Assembly (NCBI GenBank): GCA_016946835.1
Contig: JACVTC010000034.1
Location: 1,041,001 to 1,105,000 of the forward strand
Origin: Neocallimastix lanati (nom. inval.)
Taxonomy: Eukaryota > Neocallimastigomycota > Neocallimastigomycetes > Neocallimastigales > Neocallimastigaceae
DNA: 64,000 nt
Direction: 5' to 3'
The translations under genes were made by a program, and so were the position numbers. Of the stretch, positions 26,027-39,445 are shown one piece after another; within the stretch, counting starts at the first letter, position 1; the number at the start of each line of letters is the position of its first letter. The notes beneath the pieces were generated by a model, which did no database searches, was not told the origin of the DNA, and saw nothing but the letters and a program-made list of their open reading frames with translations.

Positions 26027-26869
26027 ATGTCAAGTCCACAAAAAAATACTTTAAAGCATACTCTGTCTTGCCCTGAATTAACAGTTATAAATCTACCTGA
26101 ACCAGAGAAAAGTGAAGAAAAAGTCGATGAAGTCAATAAATTGTATAATAGAGTCAATATTTCAGAAAAAATTGCCAATGGTGTATTTTTTATTAATTTA
26201 ATAGTATCCGCTATTACAATTTTTGAATTCAAATATCAAGATTTATTTTTCATTATAAATATTATATTCAGTATAACGTATGTGGTACTTAGTAATGTTA
26301 TTGATATTTACTTTAAAAATAGAGCTGAAAATGAACGAAGAAAATCGTTTATTAAAGAATCCTTTAACGTTAACCTTACCAAAAGAAAAACGTATAAATA
26401 TTATAATAATGACGAACAGGAATCACTACGAAAAATGGGAGTGAATTGTTTTGAAAATTTATTTTTCACAAAATATATTGCTAAAAAAATGTTAATCACA
26501 GAAAGTATAAAAGTTTTTATTATCGTACTCTTATATATCATTCTGTTAATTCAGGTAGAAAATTTAGAACTTTTAGTACTTATTACCCAAACTGTATTTT
26601 CTTCAGAGTACTTCTTCAAGTATATCAAATTTTTATATTTTAAGGTTCATGTAACCCGTATCTACCAAAAATTGTTCGATATATTTGTCACCACTCATAC
26701 AGAAGATGATAAAGTTACTAGAATTAAAATATTGGATGCTGCTATGGATTATGAATGTTTAAAATTTTATTGTAAAATATCTCTTTCTAGTAGAATTTAT
26801 AACAAATACAATAACAAACTTAACAAAGAATGGGATGAATTATATCATTCATCTATTGTATATCATTAA
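26027..26869 (+). CDS. Four-TM protein of unrecognised family, paralogue 2
   Basis: An open frame of 280 codons with hydrophobic segments at about 52-68, 73-92, 162-178 and 181-203. The blocks shared with paralogue 1 are ENERRKSFI, KYYNNDEQESLRKMGVNCFE (124-143) and DYECLKFYCKISLSSRIYNK (241-260), ending KEWDELY. The N-terminal 40 residues differ and contain a TLSCPELTVINLPEPE stretch. TTTATTTTCAG immediately precedes the ATG, which looks like a splice acceptor, so a 5'-UTR intron or an upstream exon is possible. Same strand and about 1.4 kb downstream of paralogue 1, so tandem duplication is the simplest origin. Function is unknown; a membrane-associated role is inferred from topology only. 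Confidence 0.75.
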   Translation: MSSPQKNTLKHTLSCPELTVINLPEPEKSEEKVDEVNKLYNRVNISEKIANGVFFINLIVSAITIFEFKYQDLFFIINIIFSITYVVLSNVIDIYFKNRAENERRKSFIKESFNVNLTKRKTYKYYNNDEQESLRKMGVNCFENLFFTKYIAKKMLITESIKVFIIVLLYIILLIQVENLELLVLITQTVFSSEYFFKYIKFLYFKVHVTRIYQKLFDIFVTTHTEDDKVTRIKILDAAMDYECLKFYCKISLSSRIYNKYNNKLNKEWDELYHSSIVYH

Positions 26870-28179
26870 CATATCTCCTTTAAAATTCTCCATTCTTTTT
26901 TTTTTTTTAATAAATATATATTTTATTAGAAAAAAATCTTTAATGATTATTAATAATATAGACAAGAATTAGAATAAAAAAAAAAAGATTGGTTCTATAA
27001 TCAATATAAATAGATAAGTAAGATGTTACTATCATGTATATTTTTTAATCATAATTTTATCATTCATATTTATTATGAGAATTAATATTCAACCGTAAAA
27101 ATGTTATTGTAATGCTCAATAATATTTAAAAAAATTAATCCTATTATAATCTCTTTCTTACTTATATAAATTATATTAATTTAATGAAAAAAAAAATAAT
27201 AATATACTGTAATTGATAATACATATAAAATAATATAAAAATAAACATTATAATAATGAACAAATTTTATTTTATTTTATATAATTTTATTTAATATTTT
27301 TAAAGATAATTTAAAATGAGATTTTTTTTATTTACTATGCTTAAAAAATATTGAATTTATTTGTATTAACTTTAGTGGATATTTGTTGCTATATAAATAT
27401 TATTATAAGTATTAATGATATATTCGATTTTTATACTATTTTGTTTTGACCAAATTTTTTTATTTTTTTTATACTTGACTTTATCTTTTAATAAATAATT
27501 TTTTTTTTTTCAATATATATTTGAAATGTGTTACATTTAGAAACGTGGCTTATAAATTAAAATTTAATTTGTAATTCAACGCCCCACATTTTTATTTTTT
27601 TTAAATCATTGTAAATAAATAAATAAATAAAATTAGAAATAAATATAAAGGGTTAATTTTTTTTTCTTTAAAATAACAAAAAAAATTTTTTCATAAGAGC
27701 ATTATTTATAATTATTAACAAAAAAAAAAAATAATTGAATAAAAATAAAATAAATAAAAATAAATAAAAATAAATAAAATAAATGAAAATAAATAAAAAT
27801 ATATAAAATAAATAAAATTAAAATTAAAAAAAAATAAATAAAATAAATAAAAAAAAATAAAATATTAAATTATAAAAAATTAAATTTAATAAATTATTAA
27901 AATTTTTTATTGATTTATTTAAAATTTAAGTAATATTATTTATTTATCAAAAACAAAATAAGCCACATTCATGTGAACAATACATTGTAATACGCCACTT
28001 TTCATATAAAGTCACGTTCCGAAATGGAACATTCCCATTCCCCCTTTATTATATAATATGACTAAAAAAGACACCATACTAGCTGTGGGCCTGAAAGGGT
28101 TGCATTAATATTGTAATTTAATATATTTACAAGGGAATTACTAGCATTTGAGTGCGTGATTTCATGTGTCCATGTACAT
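26870..28179. other. Non-coding AT-rich region
   Basis: No ORF is supported. AAATAA-type repeats occupy 27730-27870. GTGGCTTAT at 27545 and its inverse ATAAGCCAC at 27957 bracket about 410 bp and could be the arms of a small inverted-repeat element, but similarity beyond the 9-bp core is weak. Confidence 0.45.
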
Positions 28180-28302
28180 ACATATTTTACTTGTGATGTA
28201 GGATATATTCTACTAAATTATAATCTTTCTGACGTTTAGATACATATTCTACTTGTGATGTAGAATATATTCAACTAAATTGTAATCTTTCTGACGTTTA
28301 GT
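28180..28302. repeat. Tandem repeat, 2 x 62 bp
   Basis: The unit ACATATT(T/C)TACTTGTGATG to TTTCTGACGTTTAG is repeated at 28180 and 28242 with six or fewer differences. Each unit contains GACGTTTAG. Confidence 0.85.
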
Positions 28303-28306
28303 TTAG

Positions 28307-28594
28307 TACTAATCTCTATAGGTTAGGTTACATTGTCCTCACTTCAAAGGGAAGTTAAGAACTAGAGAAGCACTCCAAGAAAGTATACTTCAAAAATTCT
28401 CAGGAATAATGATAGGCATGGCAGAGCCACGATGCTGAACACTCGGTAGGGTCGTCCAGTAGGGACAATCATGCCTCTATGGAAGTGTGCAACTATCTCA
28501 TTATTCCCACAACACCAGAGAGGGGGGTGGGGCTGAATCCAAAGGTGGTTCATGTCGGAAATGAAATAAATAAAAAAAATAATTAAAATTAATA

Positions 28595-28633
<39 letters not shown>

Positions 28634-28690
28634 GTGCTTCTCTAATGTAACCTAACCCATAGAGATTCGTTACTAGTTCCCTTGGCAAAT
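28307..28690. repeat. Inverted-repeat element with a GC-richer core
   Basis: The left arm at 28307-28372 (AATCTCTATAGGTTAGGTTACATT, then AGAGAAGCAC) is matched in inverse by the right arm at 28632-28680 (GTGCTTCTCT, AATGTAACCTAACC, then ATAGAGATT). The core at 28373-28560 is unusually GC-rich for the window, with GGTAGGGTCGTCC and GAGAGGGGGGTGGGGC. A (TTA)n run of about 36 bp follows. A MITE-like element or a structured RNA fragment is possible. Confidence 0.6.
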
Positions 28691-29503
28691 TCATAGTAGT
28701 AAGAAATATTACAATTTAGTAGAGTATATCTACACAGACAAATGAAATCATATACCAAAATGCTAATAATTTCCCTCTTAAATATAATATATATAAAGGG
28801 AAATACTTAATTTTAATCCTAACCACCATATTCCTTAAAAAACCTCGTGTTAAGAAAACCAGGAAAATGGTCATAAGGCTGGACCAAACCAGGAGTATTA
28901 TATATGCTAGTCCACGGACTAACAATCAGGATAGAACCTAGTTCAATTTTTCATGTAAAAGGTTAAGTTTACTATGAAATAAAAATAACAATGTATGAAG
29001 AAAGGCTAAGATAATTCAATACTTCCCTATTCAAGTTACCCCCATGAAAAACTTTTATATATTATTTTTAAATAATTATTGCTAAAACTACATTTAAAGA
29101 ATATAAAGCAAAGCTATTAAACTCCATTCATTAGTAGCAAGCCAAGTTTGCACTAGATATTTATATTTATTTATTTATATAATTAATTTTTATTTATTAA
29201 TAAAATATTTTTAATACTTCAATTTACCTTTAATAGTGAGGCTAATGCGTTTGTAGATTCAGTCACAGAGATTATTTATACATGCTACCTATTTTTTATG
29301 ATTGGATAAATATTTAATTTATATAAAACTCACTAATCAGTCAATTATAAAGCTATCTAAATATAAATTAGTTTAATTAAATATCTAAATACAGAAATTT
29401 AATGATATAACATAATAAAATAAATGTACAATTATTGTACAAAACTAATTAAAGATGCTATGCAATTCACAAAGAAATTGCTAACTGTTTTAGAGATATA
29501 TTA
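28691..29503. other. Non-coding spacer left of element C
   Basis: Short open frames have no recognised motif. A fragment at 28840-28930 (KKTRKMVIRLDQTRS on the plus strand) is protein-like but too short to assign. Confidence 0.45.
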
Positions 29504-29508
29504 CATAT

Positions 29509-30120
29509 TGTAACGAATCTTAAAAAATTAGAAATTAGAATGCTGGCATAGTGGTTAGTCACTATGACCTCAGCCTGAACCACTAGGGTTTGACTCACAC
29601 CTTTATTAAAATTTTATATCATTTAAATTTTAAAGAATTTTTATACTTCATTTCTGTATTTGTTTCTGTATTTGTTTCTGTATAAATTTCTGTAAAAATT
29701 AACAAAAGAAATTCTTAGAAATTAATAGAAACAAATCAGATAGAAATTCTATTTTAATTTATCTTTTATCATTATTTCCTTTAGATTCTTTTTAACCGAA
29801 AATAATCAATTTTTATGAAACTTTTTAATGATTTTATGGTTTTAAATTTTTATGGATTTAAATTTTGAAAAACTATAAATAGGAGTGAATTTCGCAGCCA
29901 AAAAAAAAAAAAAAATATTCTAAAAATTGTGTTTTTATTAATTATTGAATTAATTAATAAGTAATTCGAAATATTACAATAATTAATCTTTATAATTAAT
30001 ATTTTTAAATTTCTTAATTAATAAAACTATATTTTAAAAAACCAAATTACTTATTAATCAAAAAGTGCTTACCTATTGTGTTACACTCTTTAAAACACGG
30101 ATATTCCAATATTCGTTACA
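29509..30120 (+). repeat. 5' LTR of element C (612 bp)
   Basis: TGTAACGAATC to ATTCGTTACA, with a 10-bp terminal inverted repeat (TGTAACGAAT/ATTCGTTACA). It contains a triple TTTCTGTA(T/A) repeat at 29653-29695 and a TATAAATAGG box at 29874. GCAGCC followed by an A run at 29895-29915 is probably in the transcribed R region. Confidence 0.9.
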
Positions 30121-30163
30121 ATAAAAACACCACTAAACTAAGCACAATACCTTTGCACTTTTA

Positions 30164-30372
30164 CTCTTTTTGGAACCCCGTTAAGGAATCCCATTTTCTA
30201 CTACTATTTTTGGAACACCGTTAAGGAATCCCATTTACTACTATTCTTTTTTGGAACCCCGTTAAGGAATCCCATTCTCTACTACTCTTTTTGGAACCCC
30301 GTTAAGTAATCCCATTCTCTATTACTCTTTTTGGAACCCCGTTAAGGAATCCCATTTTCTACTATTTTTGAA
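30164..30372 (+). repeat. Leader minisatellite of element C, five 40-bp units
   Basis: Units containing TGGAACCCCGTTAAGGAATC start at 30171, 30211, 30252, 30292 and 30332, with a decayed sixth at 30366. They lie between the LTR end and the gag ATG. Sibling element D lacks the whole block. Confidence 0.9.
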
Positions 30373-30599
30373 ACCACTTACCAAGACTATAAATTTTTCT
30401 ACCAAAATTCATGCATGAATTTATAAATTCAATCGGAACCCTTGAATTTTACTATATATTAAAATTATTAATATTTTCAATAATCCATATAGCCATCCTT
30501 GAAATTAAAATTATTTATATTGAAATTAAATATTTACTTCTTCTAATAATTAATTATATTGTATATTTATTATTCAATCAAAATTAATGATTATAATAA

Positions 30600-30647
<48 letters not shown>

Positions 30648-30760
30648 AAAAAAATTAGTAATAATTAATATTTAATAATTAATATTTAATAATTAATAAT
30701 AATAATTAATAATCAATAATTAGTAATAATTAATAATTAATAATTAATAATAATAATAAT

Positions 30761-30871
30761 CAATATTCAATAATTAGTAATAATTAATAGTAATAATCAA
30801 TATTCAATAATTAGTAATAATTAATAGTAATAATCAATATTCAATAATTAGTAATAATTAATAATAATAAT
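30761..30871 (+). repeat. 37-bp tandem units in the element C leader
   Basis: CAATATTCAATAATTAGTAA recurs exactly at 30761, 30798 and 30835 within a broader TAATTAATA-rich tract (30660-30950). Confidence 0.85.
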
Positions 30872-30977
30872 TAATAATTAGTAATAATCAATATTTAATA
30901 ATTAATAATAATTAATAATTAATAATTAATAATTAGTAATCAATAATTAGAATTAAAAAAAAAAAAAAAAAAAAAAA

Positions 30978-33900
30978 ATGGAAGAAGTAAACAATAGTAA
31001 TGCAACACTCAAGGATGGATTCGCCGGCGATAGAAGGTATTTTAAAGGATTCCTGGCTAAAATTGAACTTCTTTTTATGATCTATCCAGATAGATTCGTT
31101 GGTGATGAATCAAAAGTGGTATACATTATTTCAAGACTATATGGAACCGCTATGAACTGGGCAGCAACGTTAATTGAAAACATGGATCCATGCCTAGGTA
31201 ATTACGAAGAATTCATCGAACGAATGAAATCGGTTTTTGGGAATAATGACGCAACTTTCGTGGCAAACCATAGGTTAAGAACAATAAAGCAAAAAAGAAT
31301 CGGTGATATTCAACATTACATCATGGAATTCAACCGATATGCTGATGATTCATCTTGGAACGAAGAAGCCAAGATGGATGCTTTTTTGGATGGATTACAA
31401 GACCAAATAGCTACCAGAATACTCGAAATGTTTCCAGGACCCCGTTCATTATTCGCAATGCAAACAATTGCTTCCAGAATCGATAGCCGCATATCAAACC
31501 ATCGAAACTTTAATAACTTAACCAACCGACAAAACAACAATAATAGTAATACTAGAAACAATTTTAAAAGAAACGCTGGTAAAAAACCTTTTCAATCCAA
31601 ACCTAATAAAACCCATGGACCTCTTTCAAAAGAAGAAAAAGAAAAAAGAAGAAAGGAAAACCTCTGCCTCTATTGTGGATCTACTGACCACCAACTTGAT
31701 AATTGCCCCATCAAAAACAGAAAAAGAAACAATAATAACAGTACAAGTAGTAATACTACTTACGTAACAAATCCAGAAACAACCAAACCAAGACCAAGAC
31801 TCTCTGATAATCCCAATGTTAAAACTACAACCTTTGAATTCAATATAAGTACCTCAAACGCTTCCGTTAAAACCAAAATTTTAATTGACTCCGGATCACA
31901 ATTAAATCTTATGGATATCTACTTCGCAAAAGAAAATAATATTCCCTTCGAAAAACAAAATGTTGTCCCACAAGTCTCCGGTATAGGTGGAAATCAAACT
32001 ATATTAGGCAAAACCATGCCACTCTCCCTCACTTATGATAATCACAAATGCTTAGCTGAATTCTACATCACTGATTTACCCTCTTACTGCTGCATACTTG
32101 GCTCTGAATGGCTCTGTACCCATAATCCAATGATAAATTTCTCTGAAAAGAAACTTTGCTTTAAATCAAGTTATTGCACTAATAATTGCCTGGTTATTCC
32201 TATGACTTTCACTGCTCACGTTACAGAAAAAGAACCCCAACTTGATGATGAAACCTTAGAATCAATTAATCAACCTGAAACGAACAATCTTCCTGAAAAG
32301 CTTTTGCAATTTATTGATGTCTTCGATGAAAAATCTGCCAACAAACTACCACCTCATCGTCAATATGATTGTGAGATAAAACTAAAACCCGATGCAAAAC
32401 TGTTTTATAGCCCAATCTACCCACTCACTGAACAAGAATCCATTGCTCTTAAGGAATATATTGATGAAAATCTCGCTAAAGGATTCATACGTAAATCAAA
32501 GTCACCAGCAGGTGCCCCTGTACTTTTTGTACCTAAGAAAAGCGGTGAACTTCGTATGTGTGTAGACTACCGCAAACTTAACGACATCACTATTCGGGAC
32601 TCGTATCCTCTACCACTTATAAACGATATGTTAGAACACTTGAGTAAAGGAAAAATATTTTCAAAACTCGATCTCCGCTCAGCATACAATTTAGTTCGAA
32701 TAATGGAAGGAGACGAGTATAAAACTGCGTTTACGTGTAAGTATGGCCACTACGAATACCGCGTGATGCCTTTCGGCTTGAAAAATGCACCAGCAGTATT
32801 CCAACATTTCATAAATGACGTTCTTGAAGACTGTCTTGGAAAATTCGCCTTCAGCTACATTGATGATATAATTATCTTTTCTCCTGATTTGGATTCTCAT
32901 TGGATACATCTCGCTGAAATTCTCACTAGACTCCGTAAAGCAGGATTATACGCAAAGCTCGAAAAATGCGAATTCTGCGTTCCATTTATCGATTTCCTTG
33001 GTCATAGAATCTCCTCCAATGGTATATTTATGGACCCAAAAAAGATCTCTTCTATACTCGAATGGCCTACTCCAACATGTGTTAAAGACATTCAATCGTT
33101 TCTAGGTTTAGCCAATTACTATAGACGCTTCATACCCAATTTCGCAAAACTAGCTCATCCCCTCAATGCTCTCTTAAGAAAAGACTCCGAATTTCTCTGG
33201 TCCGAAGAAGCTGAAGAATCTTTTAATACAATCAAATCCAAATTTACTTCTGCTCCCGTTCTCGCTTATCCTGACCGAAATCTCCCATTCATGGTCGAAA
33301 CCGATAGCAGTAATTTTGCTATAGGTGCTGTTCTCTCCCAAACTTCTTCAAAAGATAATAAAATTCATCCCATTGCCTTTTATTCAAGATCTCTTACTTC
33401 ACCAGAAAGAAACTACCCGATTTACGATAAGGAGCTCTTAGCAATCATCTCTGCATTGGAAAACTGGCGACATCTTCTGAAAGGAACACCTACCCCGTTT
33501 ACAATTTATTCTGATCATCTCAACCTTCTCTATCAGAAAAAACCTGAAAAGATGACACAAAGGCTTATTCGTTGGTCTCTATTCTTATCCGAGTTTAACT
33601 TCAAAATTGTCTATCGCTCTGGCTCAATCAATGGAAAACCCGATGCGCTCTCAAGAAGACCTGATTATGCTGCTTCTGAACAAAATTCTAATGAAATCCC
33701 CTTCTCAGTGCTCCGTCCTGAAAACTTTGCTGCTTTCCCAACTTCCGCTGTACCTTTCACTGAAGAAATCCTTTCCGAATGTAAAAACGATTCATTTTAT
33801 CATAACGTTTGTGACTACCTTGGAAATAACAAGCTCCCAATCCCACATCCTAAAATCGATAAATTCTCACTTAGTAACGGTTACCTTCTCTTTGACAACA

Positions 33901-34517
33901 AACTTTATATTCCGCCTAACTGCCGCTCACACGCTTTTAAGATCTGCCATGACTCTCCCTCCGCTGGTCACTTCGGAATTCGAAAAACAATTAATCTTTT
34001 AAATCGCGACTTTTGGTGGCCCTCGCTTAACTCTGATGCTAAAGACTATATTCGCTCCTGCGAAACTTGCTGCCGTTCTAAGGACTCAAGACACAAACCT
34101 TATGGATACTTACAACCGCTTGAAATTCCTAATCGCCCTTGGATCTCTATTGCTATGGATTTTATTACCGATCTCCCTGAATCTTCTGGTTTTACTTGTA
34201 TCTTTGTCATTGTCGACCGCTTCTCTAAAATGTGCCACTTTATTCCTTTTGAAAACGTTCCTTCCGCCCCTGACACTGCTTCTGCTTTTATGAAAACCGT
34301 CTTTCGACTCCACGGCTTACCAAATGAAATTCTATCCGATAGAGGAACCCAATTTACCTCTAAATTTTGGACTGCTGTTTGCGATGCCCTCGACATTAAG
34401 TTGAAGTTCTCTTCTCCATCCCATCACCAAACTAACGGTTTGACGGAGAGGGTGAACTCCGTTATTGAACAATATTTAAGATGTTTTGCTAACTACAAAG
34501 GATCTAATTGGAGTAAC

Positions 34518-34535
<18 letters not shown>
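30978..34535 (+). pseudogene. Element C gag-pol polyprotein, 5' part (truncated by insertion)
   Basis: A single frame of 1185 codons starts at the ATG after an A run of about 23. Gag occupies about 1-225 and the zinc knuckle CLYCGSTDHQLDNC 230-243. The protease motif LIDSGSQ has its aspartate at residue 304. RT follows with SPAGAPVLFVPKKSGELRMC and the active site YIDD at 627-630. RNase H has ETDSSNFAIGAVLSQ with the aspartate at 776. The integrase zinc finger lies near 985-1036 and the catalytic DDE at residues 1061, 1121 and 1157 (D-X59-D-X35-E). Every catalytic residue visible is intact. The last codons come from the insertion at 34518, which adds a premature stop. No frameshift separates gag from pol, so one polyprotein is made. 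Confidence 0.92.
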
Positions 34536-35956
<1,421 letters not shown>

Positions 35957-36024
35957 ATATAAATCATTTAATCAAAAATAAATTTTATTTCATCAAAGTA
36001 CTATTAATCATTCTAACTTATGAT

Positions 36025-36057
<33 letters not shown>

Positions 36058-36243
36058 TATTTTATATTATTCAAAAACATTTATTCTAGATAGTTTTATT
36101 TTTATACTTTATTTTTAAAACTTAAAATTCATGTAATTTTTATTATCCAATGTATTAATTAAATTATCACTCCTATAAGTATTTTAGTTATAGTTTATTA
36201 TTATAAAAGTTAGAATTAGAAATAGTTTAGATTTAAAGCAAAA

Positions 36244-36264
36244 GATTCGTCTGGCATCCGAATC
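36244..36264 (+). other. Hairpin before the polypurine tract of element C
   Basis: Stem GATTCG (36244-36249) and CGAATC (36259-36264) enclose the 9-nt loop TCTGGCATC, followed by the PPT AGAGGAGGACC. See the hairpins at 139-160 and 59184-59208. Confidence 0.65.
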
Positions 36265-36278
36265 CTAGAGGAGGACCA

Positions 36279-36887
36279 TGTAACGAATCTTAAAAAATTA
36301 GAAATTAGAATGCTGGCATAGTGGTTAGTCACTATGACCTCAGCCTGAACCACTAGGGTTCGACTCACACCTTTACTAAAATTTTATATCATTTAAATTT
36401 TAAAGAATTTTTATACTTCATTTCTGTATTTGTTTCTGTATTTGTTTCTGTATAAATTTCTGTAAAAATTAACAAAAGAAATTCTTAGAAATTAATAGAA
36501 ACAAATCAGATAGAAATTCTATTTTAATTTATCTTTTATCATTATTTCCTTTAGATTCTTTTTAACCGAAAATAAACAATTTTTATGAAACTTTTTAATG
36601 ATTTTATGGTTTTAAATTTTTATGGATTTAAATTTTGAAAAACTATAAATAGGAGTGAATTTCGCAGCCAAAAAAAAAAAAATATTCTAAAAATTGTGTT
36701 TTTATTAATTATTGAATTAATTAATAAGTAATTCGAAATATTACAATAATTAATCTTTATAATTAATATTTTTAAATTTCTTAATTAATAAAACTATATT
36801 TTAAAAAACCAAATTACTTATTAATCAAAAAGTGCTTACCTATTGTGTTACACTCTTTAAAACACGGATATTCCAATATTCGTTACA
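36279..36887 (+). repeat. 3' LTR of element C (609 bp)
   Basis: It matches the 5' LTR with about three substitutions (for example ACTCACACCTTTA(C/T)TAAAAT) and a shorter A run (about 13 against 16). Confidence 0.9.
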
Positions 36888-37465
36888 CGTATAATATATT
36901 TTAAGATCAACCTTTTTATTGTATAAAATTTCATTTGGAATTTTGGTTTGAATACTCTTATGAGGACTTATATTATATAATAAATTCGCATACTTTATTA
37001 CGTAATCCCAGAATTCGGTTGACATTTTGTTCCAATGTATAGTGTTTTTACATAACTAATTATTGCATAATTAAATCTTTTAGAAATCCCATTGTTTTGG
37101 GGATTGTATAGAGGTGAATAAGTGTTAATTATACCATTTTCTTTGCAATGGTTGAGTATTCTTTTATTGTTGCATTCAGTTCCTTGATCTGTTCGGAATG
37201 ATTTTATTTTATTATTAATTTGATTATTTAAATATGTAAAGAAATTTATAACAATTTTTGGGATCTCTTTTTTATTTTCTAAAAAAAAAAAATATAGCTT
37301 TTTCTTGTGAATTTATCAATAAATGTGAGTACATATGATTTTCCTGTATAAGATGGAGATATAGGACCCATCATATCTGAGTGAATAACTTCTAAAGAAC
37401 AAGTAGTCTATGGGGTTTCCTTACTGTGTGGTTTCCTACTTAATTTTTGCAATCTTGCTGTAAAA
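36888..37465 (-). pseudogene. Ty1/copia integrase fragment
   Basis: On the minus strand: SLEVIHSDMMGPISPSYTGK, then SYVLTFIDKFTRKSYIFF, KSFRTDQGTECNNKRILNHC, KENGIINTYSPLYNPQNNGI and, after a shift, LLYNISPHKSIQTKIPNEIL. These are the copia integrase core motifs HSD, TDQG and SPLYNPQNNG. Stops and one shift are present. It is truncated by the 3' LTR of C on one side and joined abruptly to the RT of D on the other. Confidence 0.85.
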
Positions 37466-39445
37466 AGAAAACACTAATCCTGCTTTACGGAGTCTAGTGA
37501 GAATTTCAGCGAGATGTATCCAATGAGAATCTAAATCAGGAGAAAAGATAATTATATCATCAATGTAGCTGAAGGCGAATTTTCCAAGACAGTCTTCAAG
37601 AACGTCATTTATGAAATGTTGGAATACTGCTGGTGCATTTTTCAAGCCGAAAGGCATCACGCGGTATTCGTAGTGGCCATACTTACACGTAAAGGCAGTT
37701 TTATACTCGTCTCCTTCCTTTATTCGAACTAAATTGTATGCTGAGCGGAGATCGAGTTTTGAAAATATTTTTCCTTTACTCAAGTGTTCTAACATATCGT
37801 TTATAAGTGGTAGAGGATACGAGTCCCGAATAGTGATGTCGTTAAGTTTGCGGTAGTCTACACACATACGAAGTTCACCGCTTTTCTTAGGTACGAAAAG
37901 TACAGGGGCACCTGCTGGTGACTTTGATTTACGTATGAATCCTTTAGCGAGATTTTCATCAATATATTCCTTAAGAGCAATGGATTCTTGTTCAGTGAGT
38001 GGGTAGATTGGGCCATAAAACAGTTTTGCATCGGGTTTTAGTTTTATCTCACAATCATATTGACGATGAGGTGGTAGTTTGTTGGCAGATTTTTCATCGA
38101 AGACATCAATAAATTGCAAAAGCTTTTCAGGAAGATTGTTCATTTCAGGTTGATTAATTGATTCTAAGGTTTCATCATCAAGTTGGGGTTCTTTTTCTGT
38201 AACGTGAGCAGTGAAAGTCATAGGAATAACCAGGCAATTATTAGTGCAATAACTTGATTTAAAGCAAAGTTTCTTTTCAGAGAAATTTATCATTGGATTA
38301 TGGGTACAGAGCCATTCAGAGCCAAGTATGCAGCAGTAAGAGGGTAAATCGATGATGTAGAATTCAGCTAAGCATTTGTGATTATCATAAGTGAGGGAGA
38401 GTGGCATGGTTTTGCCTAATATAGTTTGATTTCCACCTATACCGGAGACTTGTGGGACAACATTTTGTTTTTCGAAGGGAATATTATTTTCTTTTGCGAA
38501 GTAGATATCCATAAGATTTAATTGTGATCCGGAGTCAATTAAAATTTTGGTTTTAACAGAAGCGTTTGAGGTACTTATATTGAATTCAAAGGTTGCAGTT
38601 TTAACATTGGGATTATCAGAGAGTCTTGGTCTTGGTTTGGTTGTTTCTGGATTTGTTACGTAAGTAGTATTACTGCTTGTACTGTTATTATTGTTTCTTT
38701 TTCTGTTTTTGATGGGGCAATTATCAAGTTGGTGGTCAGTAGATCCACAATAGAGGCAGAGGTTTTCCTTTCTTCTTCTTTCTTTCTCTTCTTTTGAAAG
38801 AGGTCCATGGGTTTTATTAGGTTTGGATTGAAAAGGTTTTTTACCAGCGTTTCTTTTAAAATTGTTTCTAGTATTACTATTATTGTTGTTTTGTCGGTTG
38901 GTTAAGTTATTAAAGTTTCGATGGTTTGATATGCGGCTATCGATTCTGGAAGCAATTGTTTGCATTGCGAATAATGAACGGGGTCCTGGAAACATTTCGA
39001 GTATTCTGGTAGCTATTTGGTCTTGTAATCCATCCAAAAAAGCATCCATCTTGGCTTCTTCGTTCCAAGATGAATCATCAGCATATCGGTTGAATTCCAT
39101 GATGTAATGTTGAATATCACCGATTCTTTTTTGCTTTATTGTTCTTAACCTATGATTTGCCACGAAAGTTGCGTCATTATTCCCAAAAACCGATTTCATT
39201 CGTTCGATGAATTCTTCGTAATTACCTAGGCATGGATCCATGTTTTCAATTAACGTTGCTGCCCAGTTCATAGCGGTTCCATATAGTCTTGAAATAATGT
39301 ATACCACTTTTGATTCATCATCAACGAATCTATCTGGATAGATCATAAAAAGAAGTTCAATTTTAGCGAGGAATCCTTTAAAATACCTTCTATCGCCGGC
39401 GAATCCATCCTTGAGTGTTGCATTACTATTGTTTACTTCTTCCAT
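37436..39445 (-). pseudogene. Element D gag-PR-RT, truncated
   Basis: The open frame of 669 codons differs from C at only a handful of residues over about 655 (for example VDDES for VGDES, RIKEG for RIMEG). It keeps the CCHC knuckle, the LIDSGS protease and RT through YIDD. The last 13 or so codons are foreign (copia-derived). RNase H, integrase and chromodomain are absent, so it cannot mobilise itself. Confidence 0.9.

Noticed and set aside
23788-26869. Assignment of the four-TM pair to the SMODS-associated 4TM (S-4TM) effectors
   Set aside because: The topology is similar but I could not match diagnostic residues from sequence alone, and no nucleotidyltransferase partner is nearby. Kept only as a hypothesis to test.
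28362-28694. 110-codon minus-strand ORF
   Set aside because: It spans an inverted-repeat element and a (TTA)n microsatellite translated as poly-isoleucine; no domain is visible.
38862-39107. 81-codon ORF antisense to gag in elements C and D
   Set aside because: Identical shadow in both siblings, opposite the conserved gag frame; no independent support.
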